Numbered from the stretch's first letter, positions 1 to 8,377 are shown. The stretch: 64,000 bases of DNA from M3007 sp037445225 (GCA_037445225.1 JBBIKW010000001.1:186001-250000); one strand, 5' to 3'. The notes: generated by a model not told the origin, from the letters alone. Numbers and translations: made by a program.

Positions 1-2
1 GT

Positions 3-134
3 GGCATTGTCGACGCAGCTAAGGCGCGGGAGCTTTATCGAAAACACCTCGCTCGGGCAGGCAACTACTCGCGCGAGATTTGGAAGTGGATCCACTTGGA
101 AAAATGGTATAATCAGTTCTTTCTCGACGCATGA
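3..134 (+). CDS. Asparagine synthase (glutamine-hydrolysing), C-terminal end only
   Basis: This is the last 43 codons of a gene entering from the left edge, read in frame 3 and ending at TGA 132-134. The tail has the pattern ending IWKWIHLEKWYNQF, which resembles the C-terminus of class B asparagine synthases, where a His-rich helix is followed by an IW...LE.W segment. Such enzymes make asparagine, or amidate sugars and peptides, from glutamine and ATP, and are common in exopolysaccharide loci of Bacteroidota and Proteobacteria. The stop overlaps the next start in an ATGA arrangement, so it belongs to the polysaccharide operon that follows. Because only the tail is present, the family call is moderate and the active site cannot be checked. 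Confidence 0.6.
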   Translation, partial: GIVDAAKARELYRKHLARAGNYSREIWKWIHLEKWYNQFFLDA

Positions 135-1087
135 CTTTGCGAGACGCCCTATTCAAGTGCCTGCGCTATTCCGGCTTGCCCTGGCTGCTGCGCCACACGG
201 TGCAGCGGCGGCGCGTGACGCTGGTCATGTTTCACGACATCGCGCCGGACTATGCCGAGCGCGCCTTTGGCTTTCTAAAAAGGGCGTACAACGTCATTGC
301 TCTCGAGGAATATCTGCGCGCGCGTCAGACCGGGCAGCAATATCGGCTGCCGCCGCGCGCCCTAATCATCACCCTCGACGACGGACATCGGCGCAACCGC
401 GAGCTGTTGCCCATCTTAGAGCGGCTCCGACTTCCGGTGACCATCTTCCTGTGCGCGGGCATCATAGGTACCTATCGACACTTCTGGTTTACTTACCGCC
501 ATCCCATGCTGAGCACAGAGCAGCTAAAGCGGGTCTCCAATAGCGAGCGGCTACACCTCCTCGCTCAGGCGGGCTTCGACCCGCAGGGCGAATGGGCCCA
601 ACCGCAAGCGCTGTCGCATCAGGACATAGAGGCGATGCGGTCGCGCGTGGACTTCCAAAGCCACACCCTTTTCCACCCCTGCCTGCCGCATTGTACCGAC
701 CAGGAGGCGTGGACAGAGATTGCCGAGTCGCGACAGGTGCTCGAACAGGCCTATGGCTTGAGGGTGTACGCCTTGGCTTTCCCTAACGGCGACTACAGTG
801 ATCGCGACATCGAACTGGTCCGCCGCGCCGGCTATACGTGCGCCATCACGGTAGATTTTGGCTACAACACGTTGCAAACCGACCCGTATCGCCTGCGGCG
901 CCTAAGCATCGACGATACCGACAACGAGGATGCCGTGTGCGTCAAGGCCAGCGGCCTGTGGACACTGCTAATGGCCCTGATAGGGCGCAGGCGCTGGAAA
1001 TCGCCCTACTACGCCGGCCCTGCAGCGCCTGAGCCGTCGGCCTATCGCAAAACACGTTCTCTTCATGTAAAGGATTTGTCTAACTAA
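131..1087 (+). CDS. NodB-type polysaccharide deacetylase
   Basis: This 318-residue protein carries the NodB homology fold of carbohydrate esterase family 4, which removes N-acetyl groups from amino sugars in polysaccharide chains using a metal. The first motif reads TLDDGH at residues 81-86 (family form TFDDG) and holds the catalytic base and metal Asp. The second metal motif, SHTLFHP, is at 177-183 and gives the two His ligands. A His-Asp pair near residue 35 starts the domain, as in chitin/peptidoglycan deacetylases. There is no signal peptide, so it probably acts in the cytoplasm or on lipid-linked intermediates. Its start overlaps the asparagine synthase stop by 4 bases and the next gene follows 3 bases downstream, so it is operonic. 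Confidence 0.85.
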   Translation: MTLRDALFKCLRYSGLPWLLRHTVQRRRVTLVMFHDIAPDYAERAFGFLKRAYNVIALEEYLRARQTGQQYRLPPRALIITLDDGHRRNRELLPILERLRLPVTIFLCAGIIGTYRHFWFTYRHPMLSTEQLKRVSNSERLHLLAQAGFDPQGEWAQPQALSHQDIEAMRSRVDFQSHTLFHPCLPHCTDQEAWTEIAESRQVLEQAYGLRVYALAFPNGDYSDRDIELVRRAGYTCAITVDFGYNTLQTDPYRLRRLSIDDTDNEDAVCVKASGLWTLLMALIGRRRWKSPYYAGPAAPEPSAYRKTRSLHVKDLSN

Positions 1088-1090
1088 CCT

Positions 1091-2101
1091 ATGCTATACA
1101 CCTCCTACGCCGATTTAAAGCGAGCCGGTTGGGTCGACACCATAGACCGATTTGTCGAGGCACACCCCGACGGTAATTACTTTCAGAGCACCGAATTTTT
1201 CCGCCTCATCGAGTCGGTGAAAGGATACCGGCCGGTTCTGCTCATTGCCATCAATGGCCGAGGGGACTTAGAAGGGGTGCTGTTGGGCGTGTTGCAGTCG
1301 GATGGAAGCGGTCCCAAAGCTTGGCTATCGCGCCGACTCATCGTATGGGGCGGCCCTATTGTAGTGGATCACGCTGTTTCCGTAGCTCGCGCGCTGTTAG
1401 AAGCGCTGACGCGCTACGCTCGCCATCGAGCCATATTTATCGAATTTCGCAACTTTTTCGACTGCACCCCTCTTCACGAGGCTTTCGCATCGTGCGGGTT
1501 TCGGTTCAAACCCCATCTAAATTACTTAGTCAAAACCGACAGCATAGAGGCAGCTAAGGCAAGGCTGAGCAGCAATCGGCGCCGCCAGATCAAGACCAGT
1601 TTGGCGGCGGGCGCCGTTGCTATGGAAGCGCAGAGTGAGGGGGATGTGTTGACCATGTACAGCATCTTGGAAAAGCTGTACCGAGAGAAGGTGAAAAAGC
1701 CTCTCCCTCACGTCGACCTATTTCTTCAGCTGTGGCGGTCGCCTTCTGCCAAGGTGTTTGTAGTCAAGTACAACGGCGAAGTGATCGGCGGCAGCATTGG
1801 CCCCATCTATCGCAATAAGGTATTGTATCAGTGGTACGTCTGCGGCGAAAACGGCCGCATCAGCGGCGTACATCCCAGCGTGTTGGCTTCTTGGGCCCCC
1901 ATCGAATATGGCGCTACTCACGGCTTCGACCACTTCGACTTCATGGGAGCCGGCCGCCCGGATGAAGACTACGGCGTGCGCGAATTCAAGGCGCGCTTTG
2001 GCGGACAAGAGGTCTGCTACGGCCGATACGAGCGGGTGCTCAATCGACCGCTGTTTGAAGTGGGCAAGCTCGGACTTAAAATCTATCAATATATCCGATA
2101 A
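1091..2101 (+). CDS. FemAB/GNAT-like acyltransferase of a polysaccharide locus
   Basis: This 336-residue protein looks like the double-GNAT FemAB superfamily (peptidoglycan-bridge transferases and the FemAB-related proteins of exopolysaccharide clusters). Family features are the N-terminal fold ending in a WGGPIV segment near residue 88, a central RRQIKTSL basic stretch near 165, and a C-terminal GNAT half with GEVIGGSIGPIYRNKVLYQW followed by an FDFMGAG motif. Members transfer an aminoacyl or acyl group to an amino sugar. In this operon the likely acceptor is a sugar amine exposed by the neighbouring deacetylase; that is inference. The gene sits 3 bases from both neighbours, so translational coupling is likely. 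Confidence 0.7.
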   Translation: MLYTSYADLKRAGWVDTIDRFVEAHPDGNYFQSTEFFRLIESVKGYRPVLLIAINGRGDLEGVLLGVLQSDGSGPKAWLSRRLIVWGGPIVVDHAVSVARALLEALTRYARHRAIFIEFRNFFDCTPLHEAFASCGFRFKPHLNYLVKTDSIEAAKARLSSNRRRQIKTSLAAGAVAMEAQSEGDVLTMYSILEKLYREKVKKPLPHVDLFLQLWRSPSAKVFVVKYNGEVIGGSIGPIYRNKVLYQWYVCGENGRISGVHPSVLASWAPIEYGATHGFDHFDFMGAGRPDEDYGVREFKARFGGQEVCYGRYERVLNRPLFEVGKLGLKIYQYIR

Positions 2102-2104
2102 AAA

Positions 2105-3163
2105 ATGAGAGTGATCTTCGACATTGGGCATCCTGCCCACGTACACCTGTTTAAGCACTTAGCGCGCCTGCTGATGCAGCACGGACACGAGGTGCTGTTT
2201 ACGGCTCGCGACAAAGAGTTTGAGCTACAGCTCTTGGAAGCCGAGGGGTTCCCTTACGTCAACTTTGGCAAGCACTATCGCAGCTTGACAGGCAAGTTGT
2301 GGGGCTTGCTCCGCTACGACGTAAAGATGTTTTTGACGGGGCTTCGCTTCAAGCCCGACTTATTTGTCAGCCACGGAACGCCCTACGCAGCCCATGCGTC
2401 TTTTCTCTTAGGCGCCAAAAACTTAGCTATCGAGGATACCGGTAACATCGAGCAAGTTATCCTATATCGCCCCTTTACCGACGCTATCCTCACCCCGGCC
2501 GTGCTGCCCAAAGATTTAGGGCCCAAACAAATTCGCTACAACAGTTACCACGAAATCGCCTATTTGCATCCGGAGTTTTTTACTCCCGACCCGAGCATCC
2601 GGCAGTGGTTGGGCGTTGGCGAAGATGAAGACTACGCCGTCATTCGGTTCATCTCTTGGAATGCTACCCACGACGTGGGACACAAGGGCATGAGCGCCGA
2701 AGACAAAGTGCGTTTGGTAAAGCAGCTGGCTGAGCGCATGCGCGTGTTTATTACCGCCGAACGCGGCGTATCGGACGAACTCAAACCCTATTGCTTGCGC
2801 ATGCCGCCCGATAAATTCCACCACGTGCTCCACTACGCCACTTTAGTCGTTAGCGAGGGCACTACGACCGCTGTAGAAGCCGGCATCTTAGGCACGCCTT
2901 GCGTGTATGTCAGCACTTTTGTGGATCCCAACTGCCAGGAAATGGAGCAGTTCGGGCTGGTGTTCAACACCACCGAGTCAGGTAAAGTATTTGCCTTAGT
3001 GGATAAGGTCTTGTCTGAAGACCGGGAAACGTATCGAAAACGCGGCCAAGCCTTTTTGGCCACTAAGGACAACGCCACGCGCTTCTACTTCGACTTCATC
3101 ATCAACCGTTATGCACAGAACGGTCAAAAACATCCTTCATCGTCATGGCAACCCGCCTCTTAA
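2105..3163 (+). CDS. DUF354 family glycosyltransferase-like protein
   Basis: The 352-residue product begins with MRVIFDIGHPAHVHLFKHL, the signature opening of DUF354 (COG1817), a GT-B fold family related to UDP-GlcNAc 2-epimerase and MurG. The second half has the nucleotide-sugar site pattern VVSEGTTTAVEAGILGTPCV near residues 245-264. No transmembrane segment is visible, so it is probably a cytosolic or peripheral glycosyltransferase adding a sugar to the growing lipid-linked glycan. It starts 3 bases after the acyltransferase and its last 19 bases overlap the epimerase start, which fits one mRNA. The exact donor and acceptor cannot be read from the sequence. Confidence 0.75.
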   Translation: MRVIFDIGHPAHVHLFKHLARLLMQHGHEVLFTARDKEFELQLLEAEGFPYVNFGKHYRSLTGKLWGLLRYDVKMFLTGLRFKPDLFVSHGTPYAAHASFLLGAKNLAIEDTGNIEQVILYRPFTDAILTPAVLPKDLGPKQIRYNSYHEIAYLHPEFFTPDPSIRQWLGVGEDEDYAVIRFISWNATHDVGHKGMSAEDKVRLVKQLAERMRVFITAERGVSDELKPYCLRMPPDKFHHVLHYATLVVSEGTTTAVEAGILGTPCVYVSTFVDPNCQEMEQFGLVFNTTESGKVFALVDKVLSEDRETYRKRGQAFLATKDNATRFYFDFIINRYAQNGQKHPSSSWQPAS

Positions 3164-4131
3164 TTACCGGAGGAGCCGGCTTTATCGGCTCAAATCTCGT
3201 CGAGTACTTCCTCGAAGACGAGCGCATAGAGCTGGTGCGCGCGGTAGATGACCTTTCAAACGGCTACGTGGAGAACATCGAGCCGTTTCTGAGCCATCCT
3301 CGCTTCGAGTTTGTCCGCGGCGACATCTGCGATTACGGCGTCTGCTGCCAGGTGATGCGCGACATCACAAAAGTGACGCATCAGGCAGCCTTGGGCTCTG
3401 TTCCGCGCTCTTTAGAAAACCCCATGCGCACCAACGAGGTGAACGTGGGCGGCACGGTCAACATTCTGTATGCCGCTAAAGAGGCCCACGTGGAGCGGGT
3501 AGTCCTAGCCTTTTCCTCCAGCACGTATGGCGACAGTCAAGAACTGCCCAAAGTAGAAGAGCGCATCGGGCGCCCGCTTTCGCCCTACGCCGTGAGCAAA
3601 TACGCCGCAGAGCTTTATGCTGAAGTGTTTGCCCGCGTTTACGGACTTCCCTTCATTGGCCTGCGCTATTTCAACATTTTTGGGCCAAGGCAAAACCCCA
3701 ACAATCCCTATGCCGCCGTCATTCCTATCTTTTGTAAGGCATTCTTAGAGGGAACACCGCCACACATCAACGGCGACGGCAATACGACAAGAGATTTTAC
3801 TTATGTGGAAAATGCCCTCTTAGCGAACGATTTGGCGCTGTTTACGGAAAACAGGGAGGCACTCAATCAAGTATACAACGTAGCCTGTGGAGAGCAGATT
3901 AGCCTCAACCAAATGGTAGACATGTTGTGCCAAATAAGTGGTAGAGACCTTCAGCCCACATACGGGCCCGAACGCCCAGGCGACGTCCGACACTCTCAGG
4001 CAGACATCTCCAAAATCCGCTGCTACCTAGGTTATTCCCCTCGAGTATATGTGCGAGAAGGGCTTCGCCGCGTCTACCAATATTACGCACATACAGCGAA
4101 GATTTCCGCTGCTTCAGCAGCAAACCTTTAA
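3145..4131 (+). CDS. UDP-N-acetylglucosamine 4-epimerase-like SDR enzyme
   Basis: This 328-residue extended short-chain dehydrogenase has the NAD-binding GGAGFIGS motif at residues 9-16, a catalytic Ser cluster at 124-126 and the YAVSK dyad (Y148, K152). The QAALGSVPRSLENP and GPRQNPNNPYAAVIP stretches resemble the WbpP/TviC/Gne subgroup, which interconverts UDP-GlcNAc and UDP-GalNAc or the corresponding uronic acids. It would supply an activated N-acetylated sugar for the surrounding polysaccharide locus. It overlaps the previous gene by 19 bases. The exact epimer or acid form made cannot be decided here. Confidence 0.85.
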   Translation: MATRLLITGGAGFIGSNLVEYFLEDERIELVRAVDDLSNGYVENIEPFLSHPRFEFVRGDICDYGVCCQVMRDITKVTHQAALGSVPRSLENPMRTNEVNVGGTVNILYAAKEAHVERVVLAFSSSTYGDSQELPKVEERIGRPLSPYAVSKYAAELYAEVFARVYGLPFIGLRYFNIFGPRQNPNNPYAAVIPIFCKAFLEGTPPHINGDGNTTRDFTYVENALLANDLALFTENREALNQVYNVACGEQISLNQMVDMLCQISGRDLQPTYGPERPGDVRHSQADISKIRCYLGYSPRVYVREGLRRVYQYYAHTAKISAASAANL

Positions 4132-4141
4132 GTATCGACGT

Positions 4142-4942
4142 ATGCGAGACTTTACCCTTAAGGCTTATGGCCAACTTCTCGACGCCTTCTTAGAGGCAGG
4201 CTATGCCTTTCAAACCTTTTCCGACTACCTTCAAAAAAGACCCAAGCAACGAGTCATCTTGCTTCGGCATGACGTGGATGCGCGAAAGCAGCATAGCCTC
4301 ACCTTTGCCCAGATACAATACCAGAAAGGTATCGTCGGCAGCTACTATTTCCGAGTGGTGCCCCAAAGCTACGACGAAGGCATCATCCGGGCCATCTACG
4401 ACTTGGGCCACGAGATAGGTTATCACTACGAAGACATGGACTTTGCCAAGGGCGACCCGCATCGCGCCATCCAACTCTTCGAGCAGCACTTGGAGCGCCT
4501 GCGCCGAATAGTGCCGGTTACGACGATTTGCATGCACGGAAGCCCGCGCTCTCCGTACGACAACCGCGATGTTTGGAAGCACTATTCCTACCGAGATTAC
4601 GGCATTCTCGGAGAGCCGTATTTCGACCTCGACTTTAAGCAAGTCTTTTACCTCACGGATACCGGCCGCCGCTGGAACGGCTCCGCCGTCAGCGTGCGCG
4701 ACAAGGTAGCAGATCACTTCGGCTTAGTGTATCGCACTACTTTTGACATCATCGCCGCCGTACGCCAAGGTCAGTTTCCCCCGCGCGCCATGCTCAATTT
4801 CCACCCACAGCGCTGGACGGACAATTCCCTACTCTGGAATATCGAAAAATATCAACAACACGCAAAGAACGCCGTAAAATTTTGGCTCATTCGCTGGCGC
4901 CAATCGCGCGCAGCCATCCAGGGACACTCACACCCTTCTTAG
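4142..4942 (+). CDS. Polysaccharide deacetylase-like protein, RHD motif type
   Basis: This 266-residue protein belongs to the deacetylase-like group in which the TFDDG motif is replaced by RHDVD (near residue 40, context LLRHDVDARK). A metal-type GYHYED follows around 100 and MHGSP around 140. I chose ATG 4142 because the alternative upstream frame start lies inside the epimerase gene. There is no signal peptide. The family is often found beside methionyl-tRNA-formyltransferase-like proteins and glycosyltransferases in polysaccharide clusters, but its substrate is not established. A related protein lies at 6576-7364, so the locus carries two members. It is the last gene of the tightly packed first operon; an AT-rich spacer follows. 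Confidence 0.7.
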   Translation: MRDFTLKAYGQLLDAFLEAGYAFQTFSDYLQKRPKQRVILLRHDVDARKQHSLTFAQIQYQKGIVGSYYFRVVPQSYDEGIIRAIYDLGHEIGYHYEDMDFAKGDPHRAIQLFEQHLERLRRIVPVTTICMHGSPRSPYDNRDVWKHYSYRDYGILGEPYFDLDFKQVFYLTDTGRRWNGSAVSVRDKVADHFGLVYRTTFDIIAAVRQGQFPPRAMLNFHPQRWTDNSLLWNIEKYQQHAKNAVKFWLIRWRQSRAAIQGHSHPS

Positions 4943-4965
4943 GGTATATTTTGTAAAATACCTTT
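4943..4965 (+). terminator. Weak terminator-like inverted repeat after the first operon
   Basis: Directly after the stop codon an imperfect palindrome, GGTAT-A-TTTT against AAAATACC (4943-4962), is followed by TTTAC. The stem carries a bulged A and a very short loop, so it is a poor hairpin, but its position at the end of a six-gene run fits transcription termination. Confidence 0.35.
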
Positions 4966-5377
4966 ACTCAAGTCTATTGCCAAAGGTATTGGCATGATTT
5001 TTATGCAAAAAGGTTGATATATTGGCAAATCAGTAGTAAAAAAGGATTTTATGAGATAAAAACTACTCTGCTACTCACCCTCAGGCCCATTTTCCTTGCC
5101 CATGATTTGCGAAGCGCGCCCTCAAAATACGGCGTGTGAAGTAAGTTTTTAGTGCAAGAACGGTAACAATTGACGGGCTAAAGTAACATAAAGCTTAGTA
5201 CGCACTTTTTCCTAATTAATCCTGGGACATTGTTTTACGCCGGTGAGGCATAATACATCTGAAAAACGCTGCGAGTATTCATCCGGATCGGGCTCGCTGT
5301 TTGGCTCTTGTCTATTTATTTAATCGCCCCCCAATACAGTACAAGTTCATCTCTCACTAGCTAAAACAAGCACAAGT
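4943..5377. other. AT-rich non-coding spacer in the polysaccharide locus
   Basis: This 435-base spacer has no convincing reading frame and is visibly richer in A and T than the flanking genes. It holds an inverted repeat, TGCCAA (4978-4983) and TTGGCA (4989-4994), with a further direct copy of TTGGCA at 5022-5027, which could be an operator. I do not see a clean TAnnTTTG promoter before the sugar transferase start at 5378. It probably carries the control region for the second half of the locus. Confidence 0.5.
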
Positions 5378-6463
5378 ATGCACGTACTGAACCATTTGAA
5401 GGCGGAACCCCAGGTTATTCGCCGGAGGTTGTTGGAGCATTTTCCTGAGGCAGCCGCGGACTTTATCGAAGCGATGGTGCCTGCCTCCGCCTGGTCGGAG
5501 GCCATCTGCCTGCATACCCTCTACCCTGTTAATGCCAGTGTGATAGGAGGCACCTCAGCGAAGTGCGTCATCAACATGCAGCGCCTTAACGACATTCGAT
5601 ACATCAACAAGTTTTTGGAGTCGGTCAACGAGCACATGGAGCAGGGCGGGTATGTCGTAGGCTGCGTAGACCCGCTACACGTGCGCCGCGAACAGCTGCT
5701 GAGGCGATACCCTAAGCCATTTAACAAGGTGTATTACACTTTCGATTATTTGATCATGCGCGTGTGGCCCAAATTACCTCATTTACGGCGCCTGTATTTT
5801 GCACTGACCAAAGGACGCGGTCGCGTCATTTCCGAGATGGAGACGTATGGTCGCCTTTTTTCCTGTGGCTTTCGCGTGGTAGACTCGCGCGAAATTGGCG
5901 GTCGATTGTACTTTATCGCAGAGAAAGTAAAGGCGCCAGACTACAATATGGAGGCGACCTACGGCCCCTTTATCACCTTAAAGCGCGTAGGCAAAGGTGG
6001 AAAAATCGTCAAGGTGTACAAGATGCGAACTATGGCGCCCTACTCGGAATACGTACAGCAGTTTATCTTCGAGCGCAATGGCGCTGGTGGCATCGGTACC
6101 GGTTCTAAATTCAACAACGACCCGCGCATCACGTCGGTAGGCAGGTTTATGCGCAAGTACTGGATCGACGAACTGCCTATGTTGTACAATCTGCTGCGCG
6201 GCGACTTAAAGCTCTTTGGCGTACGGCCTATCAGCCAGCATTACTTCAGCCTTTTTCCGGAGGATTTCCAGGAATATCGCAAAAGGTTTAAGCCCGGGTT
6301 GATTCCGCCGGTATACGTAGAAATACCCAAGTCGCTCGAAGATACGGTAGCCATAGAACGCCGTTACTTGGAGGCATACGAGCGCAACCCGCTGTGGACA
6401 GACGTGCGCTACCTATCGATAGCGCTTTACAACATCTTCATCAAGCGAGTGCGCAGCTGTTGA
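5378..6463 (+). CDS. Soluble sugar transferase with methyltransferase-like N-terminal part
   Basis: The C-terminal part of this 361-residue protein, from about residue 200, is a bacterial sugar transferase (undecaprenyl-phosphate sugar phosphotransferase type): KVYKMRTM, then DPRITSVGRFMRKYWIDELP, then GDLKLFGVRP. That family moves a sugar-1-phosphate onto a lipid carrier and usually starts a repeat unit. The N-terminal 180 residues lack the usual membrane segments and instead look like the later strands of a class I methyltransferase (RLNDIRYINKFLESVNEHM, GGYVVGCVD, GRLFSCGFRVVDSREIGG) without an obvious SAM-binding glycine loop. Bacteroidota have other proteins of this shape. The role of the N-terminal region is unknown; it may be a degenerate scaffold. 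Confidence 0.75.
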   Translation: MHVLNHLKAEPQVIRRRLLEHFPEAAADFIEAMVPASAWSEAICLHTLYPVNASVIGGTSAKCVINMQRLNDIRYINKFLESVNEHMEQGGYVVGCVDPLHVRREQLLRRYPKPFNKVYYTFDYLIMRVWPKLPHLRRLYFALTKGRGRVISEMETYGRLFSCGFRVVDSREIGGRLYFIAEKVKAPDYNMEATYGPFITLKRVGKGGKIVKVYKMRTMAPYSEYVQQFIFERNGAGGIGTGSKFNNDPRITSVGRFMRKYWIDELPMLYNLLRGDLKLFGVRPISQHYFSLFPEDFQEYRKRFKPGLIPPVYVEIPKSLEDTVAIERRYLEAYERNPLWTDVRYLSIALYNIFIKRVRSC

Positions 6464-6575
6464 CATTTTCGTCGCATCTTTGCTAAGCGACGCGTCCGTG
6501 TAGTGCGGATGCCTCCTCGACGTGCTTCCGAAAGGTTTCTTAACTGCCTGATTTTTGACCCTCTTCTGAACATCT

Positions 6576-7364
6576 ATGGCTCATTCTATCTCATCACCTA
6601 CCCCGCTTTTTTCGGCTGCCTCGAAGAAAAAATCTCAGGCATCGCCCAATCTTCAGCCGCAACCCATAACCGGTAACTACTCTGAGTTCCTGACGACTTT
6701 CTTGGAGCGCGGCTATCGCTTTTGCTTCTTTTCTGACCTCAACGAGCCCTTTTTGCAAATCGCCCTTCGGCACGATATCGATTTCGACACGCATTTTGCG
6801 CTGCGCATAGCTGAGCAAGAAAAGGCGTTGGGTATTCGCTCGACATTCTTCTTTCTGCTTCGCTCGCCGATGTACAATCCGTTTCAGCCGGAGAACGCCG
6901 AAAATATTCTGCGCATTAAAGAGCTTGGGCATGCTGTGAGCATCCACTTCGACCCCTCAATCTATTTAGACTTCGAAGAGGGGCTGAGGAAAGAGGTCGA
7001 AATCTTTCACGTCCTCGCCCGAACAGAAGTAAGCATTGTGAGTTTGCATCGTCCGAGCCTTTTCTTTCAACAACACGACACTCCCATAGCCGGCATCGAG
7101 CACACATACCAATCAAAGTATTTTCGCGACATTCAATACCTCTCCGACTCGACAGGGGTATGGCGCTATGGGCATCCTTTTCAGACGGCAGCCTTCGCGG
7201 AAGGGCGAACTATCCACCTGCTTATCCACCCTATTTGGTGGGTATTAGACGGGGCAACTAACACAGATAAGCTGCGGCAATACTATCGTCAACGAGTCGA
7301 CGTGTTAAAGGCCGATTTTTCTGAAAACTGCATCCCTTTCCAGCAGTTGCATGGCTACCTGTAA
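6576..7364 (+). CDS. Second RHD-type polysaccharide deacetylase-like protein
   Basis: This 262-residue protein shares the RHDID motif (context IALRHDIDFDTHFALR, near residue 66) and the later GHAVSIHFDPS metal-type motif with the protein at 4142-4942, so the two are distant paralogs. The first 30 residues are Ser/Pro/Lys rich and look unstructured, so the true start may lie slightly downstream. No signal peptide is seen. It overlaps the formyltransferase start by 14 bases, which suggests the two products work on the same sugar; pairing of this family with formyl- or aminotransferases in glycan loci supports that. Enzyme activity is inferred only from the fold motif. Confidence 0.65.
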   Translation: MAHSISSPTPLFSAASKKKSQASPNLQPQPITGNYSEFLTTFLERGYRFCFFSDLNEPFLQIALRHDIDFDTHFALRIAEQEKALGIRSTFFFLLRSPMYNPFQPENAENILRIKELGHAVSIHFDPSIYLDFEEGLRKEVEIFHVLARTEVSIVSLHRPSLFFQQHDTPIAGIEHTYQSKYFRDIQYLSDSTGVWRYGHPFQTAAFAEGRTIHLLIHPIWWVLDGATNTDKLRQYYRQRVDVLKADFSENCIPFQQLHGYL

Positions 7365-8349
7365 GCGCATAGCCGTGTTTGGCTGTAAGGCCACAACGCG
7401 CCTGCTAATAGAGCACTTGGAAGTTCCCTATCCGATTCGCTATCTCGTCACGCTCTCTCCCTCTGTGGGGGCAAAGCACGAGGTGGCGGACTATATGGAT
7501 CTGAAGCCCTGGGCGGAGGCGCGCGGTATGGAAGTGTATCAGGCGCGGTACTACTCGTTAAAGCATCCAGAAGATATCGCCCATCTGAGGGATCTGCAGC
7601 TGGATCTGGCCTTCGTCATCGGTTGGCAGCGGCTCATCCCGGCGGAGGTACTTTCGGAGTTGCGCATCGGTGCCTTTGGCATGCACGGCAGTGCCTCCAA
7701 CCTGCCGCGCGGGCGCGGGCGCTCGCCCATGAACTGGTCGCTCATCGAAGGGCGCCAGGTGTTTTACACCAACCTCTTCCTGTACGACCCAGGCGTAGAC
7801 TCGGGCGATGTCGTTGATACGTTCAAGTTTCAGATAACGCCACACGATACTGCGGAGACGCTACACTACAAAAACACCTTGGCCATGAAGTATCTCATCG
7901 AGCGAAACATAGAGGGGCTGGTTCATGGCCAATTTCGCCGCATTCCTCAGGACCTGTCGCTATCGCCCACGTACTACCCCAAGCGTACTCCCGACGATGG
8001 GCTGATCGACTGGGAAGCCGATGTGAACTCCATCGACCGCTTCATTCGCGCGGTGACGCGCCCCTTTGCTGGGGCATTCACTTTCGTCGGCAGCCAGCTG
8101 GTGCGCATCTGGCGCGCTCAGGTATTTGACGTGCACGACTTTGGATACGAGAGGGCTGCCCCCGGAACAATAGTCGCTGTCTTTGAGCGGCGAGCGTTCC
8201 TGGTGAAGTGTTTCGGCGGGTTGCTTTTAGTGACCGATTACGAAAGCGATATTCCCCTCGCTCGAGGCATCCGATTTGGAAATGGGGAGCAGCAAATCCG
8301 CCATTTTCTGCGCAATCCACAAGGATTTTTCGACCTTCCGGAAAGGTAG
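7351..8349 (+). CDS. Formyltransferase family protein, probably sugar N-formyltransferase
   Basis: This 332-residue protein has the N10-formyl-tetrahydrofolate formyltransferase fold: IAVFGCKATTRLLIEHL at the start, the folate/catalytic block FGMHGSASNLPRGRGRSP at 109-126, and the DSGDVVD block at 150-156 with the conserved Asp. The catalytic His is H112. The Asn two residues before it in Met-tRNA formyltransferase and ArnA is Gly110 here, as in the GRGR-containing subgroup I recall from sugar-modifying loci. The C-terminal domain (about 210-330) resembles the OB-like Fmt C-domain. It probably N-formylates an amino sugar of the surface glycan rather than initiator tRNA, given the locus; the substrate is inference. 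Confidence 0.75.
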   Translation: MATCKRIAVFGCKATTRLLIEHLEVPYPIRYLVTLSPSVGAKHEVADYMDLKPWAEARGMEVYQARYYSLKHPEDIAHLRDLQLDLAFVIGWQRLIPAEVLSELRIGAFGMHGSASNLPRGRGRSPMNWSLIEGRQVFYTNLFLYDPGVDSGDVVDTFKFQITPHDTAETLHYKNTLAMKYLIERNIEGLVHGQFRRIPQDLSLSPTYYPKRTPDDGLIDWEADVNSIDRFIRAVTRPFAGAFTFVGSQLVRIWRAQVFDVHDFGYERAAPGTIVAVFERRAFLVKCFGGLLLVTDYESDIPLARGIRFGNGEQQIRHFLRNPQGFFDLPER

Positions 8350-8377
8350 GAAGTGCCCGTTGCTTCTCCCTTCCCGT

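Noticed and set aside
131..8349. Lateral transfer island for the polysaccharide locus
   Set aside because: No transposase, tRNA or repeat boundary is seen; only the 4943-5377 spacer is AT-rich, which fits ordinary regulatory DNA.
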